DNA of 64,000 nucleotides from DASUPK01 sp963795665 (GCA_963795665.1 CAWCIP010000003.1:124001-188000); one strand, 5' to 3'; counted from the stretch's first letter, positions 52,755 to 61,623 are shown. The notes: generated by a model not told the origin, from the sequence alone. Translations and numbers: made by a program.

Positions 52755-54034
52755 GTCCCCAGGTCCTTCGTCCGGGCTTCCACGGAATCGGCGTGCAGCG
52801 GGAAGCCCTCGGCGCGGGCCAATGTAGCGACCGTCGGCGCGAGCTTCCGGGCCGCTTCCTGCGTCATCTCGACGGTCGCGATCCGTCGCCGAAATGCGCC
52901 CGGGCCGAGTGGCCCCTGGAATCGGCCGGCGCCACCGGTGGGAAGCACGTGGTTGGAGCCGGCGGCGTAGTCGCCGAAGGCCGTGGCGCTTCGCTCGCCG
53001 GCGAACACGCAGCCGGCCGTGGTCACCCCGCCGGCGAGCAGCTCCGCGTCCTCGGTGAGGATCTCGAGGTGCTCGGGCGCGACGGCGTTCGCGAGCATCA
53101 CTCCGCCGGTCGTATCCGGCACCGAGACCAGCGCGAGGCTGGCGTTCTCGGAGATCCCCCGCTCGCCGGCGACCCTGAGGACGTTCTCCTCGATCGCGTC
53201 GAGGATCACGTCCTCGACGGCCGCGGCGACCAGGAGGCCGTCCGGTCCATGCTCGGCCTGCGCGCAGAGATCCAGGCCGATCCACTCGGCATTCGCCGTA
53301 TCGCCGGCGATCACCATCAGCTCGGAAGGGCCCGCAATCCCATCGATTCCGACCTCTCCCACGAGCTGCCGTTTCGCCTCCTGGACATAGCGGTTGCCGG
53401 GGCCGGCGACCACGTCGACGGCGGCAATCTGGCCGGTGCCGATGGCGAGCGCGGCGATCGCGTGTGCTCCTCCGACGGCGTAGACCTCGTCAGCCGCGCC
53501 GATCGCTGCGGCGGCCAGGGTCACGTCCGAGACCGGCGGCGGTGTGACAACGGCGACACGCTGAACCCCGGCAACCTTCGCGGGGATGCACCCCATCAGC
53601 ACGGTCGACGGATAGGCCGCGGCGCCGCCCGGTGCATAGATCCCCGCCGAGGCGACAGGGATCTCTCGCAGCCCAACGGACTGGCCCTGCGGGAGCTCAA
53701 CCCGGCGGTCGTCGGCGAGCTGTGCGTCTGCCACCGCCCGGATGTTCGCGGCGGCGGTCTCCAGTGCATCGCGTAGATCGGGATCGATCCTCGCCACTGC
53801 GTCACGGACGGACTCATCGGGCTGCCGGAACGAGTCCGGATCGACCTGCCCGCTGCCGACCCGCTTCTCGATCTCGGCCACAGCGGAGTCGCCGCCCTCT
53901 CGGACCTCGGCGATGATCTCCGCCACCGCACCGCTCACCTCGTCGAGGGACGGGGGAAGGCTGCGAATTGCGCCCGCAACCAGGCCGGCGGCGGAGAGCG
54001 ACGCCTCCGACAGGTCGAAGCGCTTGATCTTCAT
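52751..54034 (-). CDS. hisD: Histidinol dehydrogenase
   Basis: 427 residues. NAD- and Zn-dependent; GPSELMVIAGDTAN, then APEHLEILTEDA (catalytic Glu-His pair) and NHVLPTGGAGRFQGPL. Final two oxidations to histidine. Overlaps hisB by 4 nt and shares one base with the hisG stop (TGATG). Confidence 0.97.
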   Translation of the reverse strand: MKIKRFDLSEASLSAAGLVAGAIRSLPPSLDEVSGAVAEIIAEVREGGDSAVAEIEKRVGSGQVDPDSFRQPDESVRDAVARIDPDLRDALETAAANIRAVADAQLADDRRVELPQGQSVGLREIPVASAGIYAPGGAAAYPSTVLMGCIPAKVAGVQRVAVVTPPPVSDVTLAAAAIGAADEVYAVGGAHAIAALAIGTGQIAAVDVVAGPGNRYVQEAKRQLVGEVGIDGIAGPSELMVIAGDTANAEWIGLDLCAQAEHGPDGLLVAAAVEDVILDAIEENVLRVAGERGISENASLALVSVPDTTGGVMLANAVAPEHLEILTEDAELLAGGVTTAGCVFAGERSATAFGDYAAGSNHVLPTGGAGRFQGPLGPGAFRRRIATVEMTQEAARKLAPTVATLARAEGFPLHADSVEARTKDLGT

Positions 54035-54708
54035 CAGCTCTGCTCCGGGCGCAGGCGCTCCACCAGGTCGTCGACCTCGGCCGCGCGCAGCTTGTGGGAG
54101 ATGCGATTGGCGACCAGCCTCGCGGTCGACGAGGCGATCTCCTCCCGGATCTCGAGTCCGTTCTCCTTCAGGGTCCGGCCGGTGGCGACCAGGTCCACGA
54201 TCCCGTCGGCCAATCCGACCAGCGGTGCCAGCTCCACCGAGCCCTTCACCTCCACCACCTCGGCCTGGCGCCCGGTCTCCTCGAAGTAGCGCTCCGCGAT
54301 CCGCGGGTACTTGGTCGCGATCCGCATGGCGCCTAGGCGCCTCTCGGTCTCTCCCAGGCTCTCGTCACCCTCGCGCCCCGCCAGGACCATCCGGCAGGCG
54401 CCGTAGCCGAGGTCGAGGATCTCGTAGACGATCCGGTCGGTGTGCTCGAGCAGGACGTCCTTGCCGGTGATCCCCAGGTCGGCGGCGCCGGACTCGACGT
54501 AGGTGGGGACGTCCGACGGCCGCATCGTCACCAGGCTCATGCCGTTGGCCTCGAAGATGAGCGAGCGCGAATCGCCGCGCATCTCCGCGGTATCGATCCC
54601 GATCCGGTCGAGCGCGTCGAGGGTCTCGCCCCAGAGTGCTCCCCGCGGGATCGCCAGCTTGAGCGGCCCGCCCGGGCGGGTGCGCGGAGCTTCAACCGTC
54701 GGCGTCAT
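54034..54708 (-). CDS. hisG: ATP phosphoribosyltransferase, short form
   Basis: 224 residues. Short HisG without the regulatory ACT-like domain: LKLAIPRGALWGET at the N-terminus, DLGITGKDVLLEH, VDLVATGRTLKENGLE. Short forms need HisZ for activity; hisZ is encoded next and overlaps by 4 nt. First step of histidine synthesis, feedback controlled through HisZ. Confidence 0.95.
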   Translation of the reverse strand: MTPTVEAPRTRPGGPLKLAIPRGALWGETLDALDRIGIDTAEMRGDSRSLIFEANGMSLVTMRPSDVPTYVESGAADLGITGKDVLLEHTDRIVYEILDLGYGACRMVLAGREGDESLGETERRLGAMRIATKYPRIAERYFEETGRQAEVVEVKGSVELAPLVGLADGIVDLVATGRTLKENGLEIREEIASSTARLVANRISHKLRAAEVDDLVERLRPEQS

Positions 54709-55733
54709 TTCGCCTCACCTCGTGAATCGGGTCGCGCTGTCGCGCGTCCTCTCGTAAGCCGCTCCTCCTCCATCTGGGCGAGGTGCACCCGCTCCAGGTA
54801 GAGGCCGAACCCGGCGGCGGGCATCGCGGTGCCGTAGCGGCCGACCAGGTCGTCGTAGCGGCCACCGCCGCCGAGAATGTGTCCGAGCGCCGGGTCGTAG
54901 ATCTCGACGATCGCGCCCGTGTAGTAGCCCAGGTCGCGCAGCAGGCTGAGGTCCAGCTGCACGCGGCCGGCGACTCCGCGCTCCACCAGAAGGTCATATG
55001 TGGCCTGGAGTCGTTGCGCAGCGCGCTCCACGGCGGCCCCGCCGAGCTCGCGGGCCTGGTCCAGGACCTCCGCTCCGCCCCGCAGGCCCGGAAGCCGCAG
55101 CAGCGTCTCGCGCCCATGCGCGTCGAGCCCGTCGACGTCATCGACCGCCATCTCCAGCCCGACGAGGTTGTGCTCCGCCAGACGGTCGAGGATGCGGGCG
55201 CGATGCTCTCCCTCGACACCCAGCTCGGTGAGCAGCTGGCGAAAGAGGTCGGCGTCGCCGAGTCCGAGCACGGCGCGGTTCAGTCCGACCGCGTCCAGGG
55301 AGGCGCTCAGCACCTCGAGCACCTCGACGGTGCCCTCCGGCGCCGGTGAGCCGAGGAGCTCGATCCCGGCGTGGAGGAACTGACGGACCTGGCCGCGCTG
55401 CGGCCGGACGATCCGATAGGCGTTGCCGACGTAGGAGAAGCGGTGAGGCGGCTGTGCGTCGGCGAAACGCGTGGCCACCAGGCGAGCGATCGGGATCGTC
55501 ATGTCAGAGCGCAACGCGAGGAGCTCGCCGCGCTCGTCGAAGAAGCGGTAGGCGCCGACCCCGCTGCGGCCCTCGCCCCTCTGCAGTACCTCGTCGTATT
55601 CGAGCGTCGGCGTCGCCACCTGGCCGTAGCCGAAGCGCTCGAAGACCTCGACCAGGGTCGCCTGCAGGTCGCGGAGCTCGCGCATTTCGTCAGGCAGGAT
55701 GTCCCGGGTGCCCGGGGGTATCGGGTGGATCAT
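54705..55733 (-). CDS. hisZ: ATP phosphoribosyltransferase regulatory subunit
   Basis: 342 residues. A histidyl-tRNA synthetase-like fold without tRNA-charging parts: PPGTRDILPDEMRELRDLQ, motif 2 RFSYVGNAYRIVRPQRGQ and a motif 3-like GGGRYDDLVGRYG. The anticodon domain is missing, and the size agrees with HisZ. It binds short HisG. It is first in the operon, starting 85 nt from the divergent small-protein pair. Confidence 0.9.
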   Translation of the reverse strand: MIHPIPPGTRDILPDEMRELRDLQATLVEVFERFGYGQVATPTLEYDEVLQRGEGRSGVGAYRFFDERGELLALRSDMTIPIARLVATRFADAQPPHRFSYVGNAYRIVRPQRGQVRQFLHAGIELLGSPAPEGTVEVLEVLSASLDAVGLNRAVLGLGDADLFRQLLTELGVEGEHRARILDRLAEHNLVGLEMAVDDVDGLDAHGRETLLRLPGLRGGAEVLDQARELGGAAVERAAQRLQATYDLLVERGVAGRVQLDLSLLRDLGYYTGAIVEIYDPALGHILGGGGRYDDLVGRYGTAMPAAGFGLYLERVHLAQMEEERLTRGRATARPDSRGEAK

Positions 55734-55818
55734 CGCCCCATCATCGCTTTCTCGCCTTTAACAGGCTGCAAGGTTCGTGGGAATAGGATCAGTGCGCCAC
55801 CCGAGCTGAGGAGGAAAG

Positions 55819-56097
55819 ATGGCCGTAGTTGTGATCCAGGAGTTCGAGGCGACACCCGAGGAGTACGACCAGGTGAACGAGAAGCTCGGCGAGGGTACGC
55901 CCGAGGGCGCGATCCTGCACGCCGCCGTTGATCTGGGGGGAGGCAAGATGAAGTCGATCGACGTCTGGGAGTCCGCCGAGGCCTTCCAGAACTTCGTTCA
56001 GGACAAGCTGATCCCGGCGATCGCCGAGGTGAACCCGGACGCGCCGCAGGCTGACGAGCCCGATATCCGCGAGATTTACGACCTGCGGCAGGCTTGA
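55819..56097 (+). CDS. Small ABM-like protein, copy 1
   Basis: 92 residues, strong AGGAGG site. A ferredoxin-like or dimeric alpha/beta barrel (ABM family) is likely: VVVIQEFEATPEEYDQVNEKL, then IDVWESAEAFQNFVQD. No catalytic residues can be named. A paralogue follows 40 nt later. Divergent from hisZ. Confidence 0.75.
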   Translation: MAVVVIQEFEATPEEYDQVNEKLGEGTPEGAILHAAVDLGGGKMKSIDVWESAEAFQNFVQDKLIPAIAEVNPDAPQADEPDIREIYDLRQA

Positions 56098-56137
56098 CCA
56101 GGACCGACCCGCTACCCCCACTCAAGGAGAAGAGGAA

Positions 56138-56422
56138 ATGGCAGTTTTCATGGAGTTGGAGATGACGATCACCCCCGACCAGTACGACGCCGTGGACGCG
56201 GCCCTCAACCCCAAAGGGGACCCGCCCGACGGGCTGATCGCCCATTCGGCTCGCTTCGACGGCGACACGCTCAAGATCCTCGACATCTGGGAGTCGGCCG
56301 AGGCCTTCGGCGCCTTCGCCGAATCGCGGCTCGGCCCGGGGATCGGCGAGGCGCTCGGCGATGACGCTCCGCCGCCGCCGGAGCCCAAGTTCACCGAGCT
56401 CCACAACGCCTATTCGGTCTGA
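56138..56422 (+). CDS. Small ABM-like protein, copy 2
   Basis: 94 residues. Same fold as its neighbour: AVFMELEMTITPDQYDAVDA and ILDIWESAEAFGAFAESRLG. The WESAEAF block is shared by both copies. It probably forms a dimer, homo- or hetero-, with copy 1. Role unknown; many such proteins bind small hydrophobic molecules. Confidence 0.75.
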   Translation: MAVFMELEMTITPDQYDAVDAALNPKGDPPDGLIAHSARFDGDTLKILDIWESAEAFGAFAESRLGPGIGEALGDDAPPPPEPKFTELHNAYSV

Positions 56423-56423
56423 T

Positions 56424-57725
56424 CTAGGCCGGAACGCGCTCTGAGGCGACCCGCTCGATGCGGGCGCCCAGGTCGCGTAGCCGCACGTCGATCCGCTCGT
56501 AGCCGCGGTCGATCTGCGCGACGTTGCCGATCTCCGAGGTGCCCTGCGCGGCCAGCGCCGCGATGAGCATCGCCATACCGGCGCGGATATCGGGACTCTC
56601 CAGTCGAGCGCCGTGAAGACGGCTCGGACCACTGACGACCGCCCTGTGGGGGTCGCTGAGGTGGATCCGAGCGCCCATCGCGACGAGCTTGTCGACGAAG
56701 AACAGCCGGTTCTCGAACATCTTCTCGTGGATCACGATCGTCCCGTCCGCCTGCGTGGCGAGGGCGAGGGCGATCGATGTGAGGTCCGCCGGGAAGGCGG
56801 GCCAGGGGCCATCGTCGATCTTCGGGATCGCGTCGCCCTGGTCGTCACGGATGGTGAGCGGCTGGTTGGGCGGCACCAGGAGGTCCCCTCCTTCGAGCAT
56901 CGTCTGGAGGCCCAGTCGCCGGAAGTGACGGCGGATCCCCTCCAGGTCCTCCTCCACGACCTCGCGGATGCGCAGCTCGCCGCTCGTCGCGGCCGCCAGA
57001 GCCATGAAGCTGGCGATCTCGATGTGGTCGGGACAGACATCGTGCTCGGCGCCGGACAGCTTGTCGCCGCCGTGGACGGTCATCACGTTGGAGCCGATCC
57101 CGTCGACCTCCGCCCCCATCTTGCAGAGCAGGCGGGCGAGGTCCTGGACGTGAGGCTCGGAGGCGGCGTTGGCGATCGTGGTTGGACCCTCCGTCAGAGC
57201 GGCGGCCAGGAGGGCGTTCTCGGTGCCCATCACCGAGGGCTCGTCCATGAAGATCCGCTTGGGCCTCAGACCGTCCGGCGGAGCCGAAAGCTCGATCCAT
57301 TGGTCTCCCTCGACCTTCGCCCCCAGGTCGCGGAAGGCGTCGAGGTGGGCGTCTAGACGGCGGCGGCCGATCGTGTCCCCGCCGGGTGGCGGCATCCTGA
57401 CCTCGCCACAGCGGGCGAGCAGCGGCCCGGCGACCAGGAACGAGGCGCGAATCCGATTGGCGAGCTCCTCGTCGACCTCGGTGACGGCGATGTTGTCGGC
57501 GTGCAGCCTGACCTCGTTCTCACCGGTCCACGCGACCTTAACGCCGAGTCGCTCGAGCAACCCGAGCATCGACTCGACATCCCGAATCCGTGGCACGTTG
57601 CGGACGACCAGCTCCTCGTCGGTGAGCAGGCAGGCGGCGAGGATCGGAAGCGCGGCGTTCTTGTTGCCGGCCGCCACGATCTCTCCCGAGAGCGGGACGC
57701 CGCCCTGAATGATGAATTTCTCCAT
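56424..57725 (-). CDS. murA: UDP-N-acetylglucosamine 1-carboxyvinyltransferase, Cys to Asp
   Basis: 433 residues. First step of peptidoglycan precursor synthesis. Lys22 in AAGNKNAALPIL is present. The active loop reads MPPPGGDTIGRRRLDAH, with Asp117 where most MurA have the Cys that fosfomycin alkylates. The same change is known in Mycobacterium and Chlamydia and gives intrinsic resistance to the drug. Otherwise the sequence is complete. Divergent from the HD gene with 23 nt between starts. Confidence 0.95.
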   Translation of the reverse strand: MEKFIIQGGVPLSGEIVAAGNKNAALPILAACLLTDEELVVRNVPRIRDVESMLGLLERLGVKVAWTGENEVRLHADNIAVTEVDEELANRIRASFLVAGPLLARCGEVRMPPPGGDTIGRRRLDAHLDAFRDLGAKVEGDQWIELSAPPDGLRPKRIFMDEPSVMGTENALLAAALTEGPTTIANAASEPHVQDLARLLCKMGAEVDGIGSNVMTVHGGDKLSGAEHDVCPDHIEIASFMALAAATSGELRIREVVEEDLEGIRRHFRRLGLQTMLEGGDLLVPPNQPLTIRDDQGDAIPKIDDGPWPAFPADLTSIALALATQADGTIVIHEKMFENRLFFVDKLVAMGARIHLSDPHRAVVSGPSRLHGARLESPDIRAGMAMLIAALAAQGTSEIGNVAQIDRGYERIDVRLRDLGARIERVASERVPA

Positions 57726-57748
57726 GGGCGCCTAGAGTAGCCAGCCGC

Positions 57749-58309
57749 ATGGCGGACGTCTCAAGAGAGGATGCATGGCAGCTCGTCATCGAGTGGATCG
57801 AGTCCGATTCGCTGCGAAAGCACCTGCTCGGAGTCGAGGCCGCGATGCGCGCATATGCCCGCAAATGGGATGAGGACGAGGAGCTCTACGCGGTCACCGG
57901 TCTGGTCCACGACCTCGACTACGAGCGCTATCCGGACCTCGACACCGGTCACCCGCGCCACGCGATCAAGGAGCTGGAGGAGCGTGGCTACCCGCAGGAC
58001 GTGATCGATGCCGTCGCCGGGCACGCGGACTTCATGGGCGTTCCGCGCGAGACCCGAATGGCGAAGACGCTCTACGCGGTCGACGAGCTCTCCGGGTTCG
58101 TCGCCGCCTGCGCCCTGGTGCGTCCCACCGGCATCGAGGGCATGAAGCCGAAGTCCGTCAAGAAGAAGCTGAGGCAGCCGTCGTTTGCGGCAGCCGTCAA
58201 TCGCGACGAGGTCCAGAGGGGGATCGATGAGCTCGGCGTCGATCAGGACGAGCACATCGCGCTGATCATCGGTGCGCTGGCCGAGCGCTCCGACGAGCTC
58301 GGCCTGTGA
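57749..58309 (+). CDS. HD-domain phosphohydrolase-like protein
   Basis: 186 residues. HD signature: His25 in LRKHLLGVEAAM, His54-Asp55 in GLVHDLDYERYPD, then HADFMG and AVDELSGFVAA. HDIG-type metal phosphohydrolases act on nucleotides; the target is not known. A TAGAGT ends 10 nt before the ATG, indicating a very short leader. It overlaps the following hydrolase (GTGA). Confidence 0.85.
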   Translation: MADVSREDAWQLVIEWIESDSLRKHLLGVEAAMRAYARKWDEDEELYAVTGLVHDLDYERYPDLDTGHPRHAIKELEERGYPQDVIDAVAGHADFMGVPRETRMAKTLYAVDELSGFVAACALVRPTGIEGMKPKSVKKKLRQPSFAAAVNRDEVQRGIDELGVDQDEHIALIIGALAERSDELGL

Positions 58310-59331
58310 GCCGCTGGCTCAAGATCACCCTGGGGATCGTCGGCGGGCTCATCGTCCTCCTGCTGCTCAACGCCCTGGTCGTCTCCAACGAGACCAAGGC
58401 CGCGCACGTGCGTGACGAGGGAGCACGCCTTGTGGACACCTCGAGCGGCACGCTCCAGGTGCTCGACCAGGGCAACCCCCAGGGGAGCCCGATCGTCCTG
58501 CTCCACTGCGCGACCTGCTCGATGGACTGGTGGGACAACCTCGCGCCGCTGCTGGAGCAGGACCATCGAGTCATCCGCATCGACCTGCTCGGGATGGGCG
58601 GATCGGACAAGCCGGGATCCGGGTACTCGATGGACGACCAGGCGAGCGCGGTAGCCGAGGCCCTCGCGAAGCTGCACGTCGTCGGCGCAACCGTGGTTGG
58701 CCACTCACTCGGCGGCAGCGTCGCGGTCGCAGTCGCCGAGCAGAGCCCTCAGCTCGCTTCCAGGATCGTGATCGTCGACCAGTCGCCCGAGGACGGCTTC
58801 GAGCATGAATCGCTGGGCGAGCACCTCAGCACGTGGCCGGTGATCGGTCAGGCGGTGGCGCGCCTGGTGCAGGTCGCGCCGGCCTCCGTGGTCCGCAGCG
58901 AGTACGACCAGGCGTTCGCACCCGGCTACAACATCTCGAGCGGCTTCGACAATCCCGACCAGCCGGTCGACGATCTGCGCGCGATGACCTACACCTCCCT
59001 CAAGGAGACCCTCGACGCCGAGCAGGACTACGTGGACGAGAGCCCCCTCGACAAGCGGCTCGAGGCGCTGCACGTCCCGCTGCTCGTCATCTTCGGAGCC
59101 GAGGATCAGATCTACGACCCCCAGGCCGCGATCGCCCGCTACCGGCAGGTGCCCGGCGCGCAGACGCACCTGATCCCGGGCGCGGGCCACTCCCCGAACG
59201 TCGAGAAGCCGAGCCTCGTGGCGCCGCTGATCCTGGCGTTCGCGAAGCCGCCCCCGCCCCCGGCGAAGAAGCCGGCGGTGAGGAAGCCTGCTTCGAAGAA
59301 GTCCCCGGCGAAGAAGACGCCCCGCAAATAG
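58306..59331 (+). CDS. Signal-anchored alpha/beta hydrolase with Lys-rich tail
   Basis: 341 residues, GTG start. One N-terminal membrane helix (about 5-26) and an outside hydrolase domain: IVLLHCATCSMDWW, nucleophile VGHSLGGSVAVAV, catalytic Asp in IFGAEDQIYDP and His in IPGAGHSPNVEKP. The tail KKPAVRKPASKKSPAKKTPRK-like stretch is Lys/Pro/Ala-rich. Probably an esterase or dehalogenase-like enzyme at the cell surface. The start overlaps the HD gene stop. Confidence 0.88.
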   Translation: MSRWLKITLGIVGGLIVLLLLNALVVSNETKAAHVRDEGARLVDTSSGTLQVLDQGNPQGSPIVLLHCATCSMDWWDNLAPLLEQDHRVIRIDLLGMGGSDKPGSGYSMDDQASAVAEALAKLHVVGATVVGHSLGGSVAVAVAEQSPQLASRIVIVDQSPEDGFEHESLGEHLSTWPVIGQAVARLVQVAPASVVRSEYDQAFAPGYNISSGFDNPDQPVDDLRAMTYTSLKETLDAEQDYVDESPLDKRLEALHVPLLVIFGAEDQIYDPQAAIARYRQVPGAQTHLIPGAGHSPNVEKPSLVAPLILAFAKPPPPPAKKPAVRKPASKKSPAKKTPRK

Positions 59332-59388
59332 CGAGAAGGCCCGGTTTCCCGGGCCTTCTCTGAGAACAAGGTTTCCCTTGTTCCGTTG
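59325..59388 (-). ncRNA. Candidate small RNA, copy A, upstream of kdpD-like gene
   Basis: Minus-strand transcript of about 60 nt. Hairpin 1: GAACAAGG-GAAA-CCTTGTTC (59383-59364). Hairpin 2: a 12-bp stem, GAGAAGGCCCGG-GAAA then CCGGGCCTTCTC (59360-59333), likely terminator. Both loops are GAAA (GNRA) only when read on the minus strand; on the plus strand they read TTTC. A promoter is 7 nt upstream. The core CAGAGA-N-GGCCCGGGAAACCGGGCC is shared with copy B. Confidence 0.6.
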
Positions 59389-59394
59389 AGAGGC

Positions 59395-59422
59395 AGCCTA
59401 CGCCTCGCAAAAGGGAAGTCAA
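59395..59422 (-). promoter_or_regulatory. Promoter of small RNA copy A
   Basis: TTGACT (59422 to 59417), 16-nt spacer, TAGGCT (59400 to 59395), read on the minus strand. The spacer and flanks are about 70 percent like those of copy B (TTGACC-16-TAGGGT), which marks a common origin. Confidence 0.6.
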
Positions 59423-59503
59423 GGGCCTGTGAACGGCCGTGGCCGCAATCTGCGGAAAACGTCCCGCCGCATGGGAAACGGCTATCAGGGAGAACGGTGG
59501 TCC

Positions 59504-60937
59504 ATGCCCAGGCCTAGACTTCGATCCGTGCGCACATCGCGCGCCGATAGCTCGACCAACCGAGTTGTAGCCGCCGCTGCTCTCGAGATCACGGCCGCGG
59601 TCGCCGCCGCGACAGGGTTGGTTGCACTCCTCGATGCCGCTGCCCCGATCACTGGGCTCGGGGTCATCTACCTGCTCGCGGTGCTGCTCCTGGCGGTTCG
59701 CCGGGGTGAGCCCGCTGCCCTGGTCACCGCCTTCCTGAGCGTTCTCGCGCTCAACTACTTCTTCATCGAACCACGGCACCGACTGACGATCGCCGACTCG
59801 GAGAATGTGGTGGCCCTGATCGTCTTTCTCATCGTGGCAGTCGTCGTCGGGCGGTTGGCCGCGACGGCCCGCCAACGCGCCACCGAGGCGGAGGAGCGCG
59901 CGTACGAGGCAGCCGCCCGCGAGGCGGAGGCGACGATCCTTGCCGCGGCCGCATCGGCGGTGCTCGAATCAGACTTGGAGTCTCAGCTCGCCGGCCTGGA
60001 AGAGAGCGTCCACCGTGCCAGCGCCGGCAAGTTGCGGATCGAGATGCGCTCGGCGCCGTCTGAGGACAGTCGCGAGCTGGCTGTTCCGCTGGGCTCGCGC
60101 AGCCGCTCGGGGTGGCTGCATGGATCGCGCGAGGCCGGCATGGGTCGCAGCGACCTCGAGCGCATGGCCGAGCCGCTGGGCCGGCTCGTCGATGTTGCGT
60201 TCGAGCGCAAGGCCATGGTGAAGCACCAGGCGGCGGCGGAGGTGACAGAACGCGCCGATGCAACCAAGACGGCATTGCTTCACGCGATATCCCACGACCT
60301 GAGATCGCCACTGACTGCGATCGCCACCGCGGCAGGAGGCCTGCGGGCTGACATCTCCGGGAACGATCGCCGGGCGCTGCTTCAGGTGATCGACGGTGAG
60401 ACGGCCCGTCTCGCGCGCCTGGTCGATGATCTGCTCGATCTCTCGCGAATCGAGGCGGGTGCGACTCATCCGCGAGCGGACTGGTGCGATCTCGGCGAGC
60501 TCGCCGCCAGCGCCGCCACTCATGTCCTCGGGAGAGGCGACGAGCATCTGATCGAATTCGACCTGCCCGGAGAGCTGCCGCTTGTTCAGGCTGATGCCGC
60601 CCAGCTCGAACGTGTCTTCTCGAACCTGATCGAGAACGCGTTACGGTTTTCGCCTGCTGAGGAAGCGGTGCGTATCAGTGGTGGCAGCGGCGGCGGGCGG
60701 GTGATCCTGCGGGTGACCGACCATGGCGCCGGGATCGCGAAGGGGCGCCAGAAGGAGATCTTCGAGCCGTTCTCGCGCGGACGGGACAACCATCAGGGGT
60801 CCGGGCTGGGTCTCGCGATCTGCCGCGGCTTCGTCGAGGCGAACGGCGGCAGCATCCAGTTGCAGAGCACGCCGGGTCGCGGCACTTCGTTCGCGGTGTC
60901 CTTCCCGCTTGTCGCCCAACCCGCCACCGTCGGTTGA
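59504..60937 (+). CDS. KdpD-like sensor histidine kinase, short form
   Basis: 477 residues from the ATG at 59504, preceded by AGGGAG. Four membrane helices in a DUF4118 unit (about 28-130, with LSVLALNYFFIEPRHRLTIAD) as in KdpD, a variable middle part, then HisKA with AISHDLRSPLTAIATA and HATPase with NLIENALRFSP, DHGAGIA and GSGLGLAICRGF. The large cytoplasmic KdpD and USP domains that sense K+ and c-di-AMP are missing. No kdpFABC genes follow. It overlaps the response regulator gene (TTGA). Confidence 0.9.
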   Translation: MPRPRLRSVRTSRADSSTNRVVAAAALEITAAVAAATGLVALLDAAAPITGLGVIYLLAVLLLAVRRGEPAALVTAFLSVLALNYFFIEPRHRLTIADSENVVALIVFLIVAVVVGRLAATARQRATEAEERAYEAAAREAEATILAAAASAVLESDLESQLAGLEESVHRASAGKLRIEMRSAPSEDSRELAVPLGSRSRSGWLHGSREAGMGRSDLERMAEPLGRLVDVAFERKAMVKHQAAAEVTERADATKTALLHAISHDLRSPLTAIATAAGGLRADISGNDRRALLQVIDGETARLARLVDDLLDLSRIEAGATHPRADWCDLGELAASAATHVLGRGDEHLIEFDLPGELPLVQADAAQLERVFSNLIENALRFSPAEEAVRISGGSGGGRVILRVTDHGAGIAKGRQKEIFEPFSRGRDNHQGSGLGLAICRGFVEANGGSIQLQSTPGRGTSFAVSFPLVAQPATVG

Positions 60938-61623
60938 ATCCGGAGTCCCATGTGCTCGTCGTCGACGACGAGCCGCAGATCCTCCGCGGGCTGAAGGTGA
61001 TCCTTGCCGACGCCGGCTACGAGGTAGAGGTGGCTGAGAATGCGGAGGAGGCGATCAACGCCGTCTCGGTGCGCCCACCCGACGCGATCGTCCTTGACCT
61101 TGTGCTGCCAGACCGCAGCGGGGTCGAGGTCTGCGCGGAGATCCGCAAATGGAGCAAGCTGCCGATCATCGTCCTCTCGGCGGTCGGCGACGAGCGAGAA
61201 AAGGTTCGGGCGCTCGATGCGGGGGCCGACGACTACGTGACCAAGCCATTCGGCCCGGATGAGCTGCTTGCGCGGTTGAGGGCCGTCCTGCGACGCAGCG
61301 AGACCGCGGAAGGTGAGCCGCGTGTGGAGCTCGGCAGCCTCGTAATCGACCTGTCGGCCCGGCGCGTGGTCCGCGACGGCGAGGAGGTGCACCTCACGCC
61401 CATCGAGTTCGATTTGCTGCGGGTGCTGGCGACGCATCAGGGAAAGCTGGTCACCCACGGCCAGTTGCTGCGCGAGGTGTGGGGGCCGGGCTACGACGCC
61501 GAGACCCATTACCTGCGCGTCCATGTCGCTCACATCCGAGCCAAGATTGAGCAGAACCCCGCTCACCCGCGATACCTATTGACTGAACCTGGTGTCGGAT
61601 ATCGGCTGAGCGAGTCGCCTTAG
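60934..61623 (+). CDS. KdpE-like OmpR-family response regulator
   Basis: 229 residues, TTG start overlapping the kinase stop. Receiver domain with VLVVDDEPQIL, phospho-Asp in AIVLDLVLPDRSG, Thr/Ser and Lys in IIVLSAVGD and VTKPFGPDEL. Winged-helix output with LTPIEFDLLRVLATHQGKLVTH and YLRVHVAHIRAKIEQNP. Partner of the KdpD-like kinase. Target genes are not known. Confidence 0.92.
   Translation: MNPESHVLVVDDEPQILRGLKVILADAGYEVEVAENAEEAINAVSVRPPDAIVLDLVLPDRSGVEVCAEIRKWSKLPIIVLSAVGDEREKVRALDAGADDYVTKPFGPDELLARLRAVLRRSETAEGEPRVELGSLVIDLSARRVVRDGEEVHLTPIEFDLLRVLATHQGKLVTHGQLLREVWGPGYDAETHYLRVHVAHIRAKIEQNPAHPRYLLTEPGVGYRLSESP

Noticed and set aside
53595..53931. Alternative frames inside hisD
   Set aside because: Antisense and shifted shadow frames with no supporting motif.
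59429..59503. Longer N-terminus of the KdpD-like kinase from the GTG at 59429
   Set aside because: The added 25 residues are Arg-rich without homology, and the ATG at 59504 has the better ribosome site and fits the DUF4118 start.
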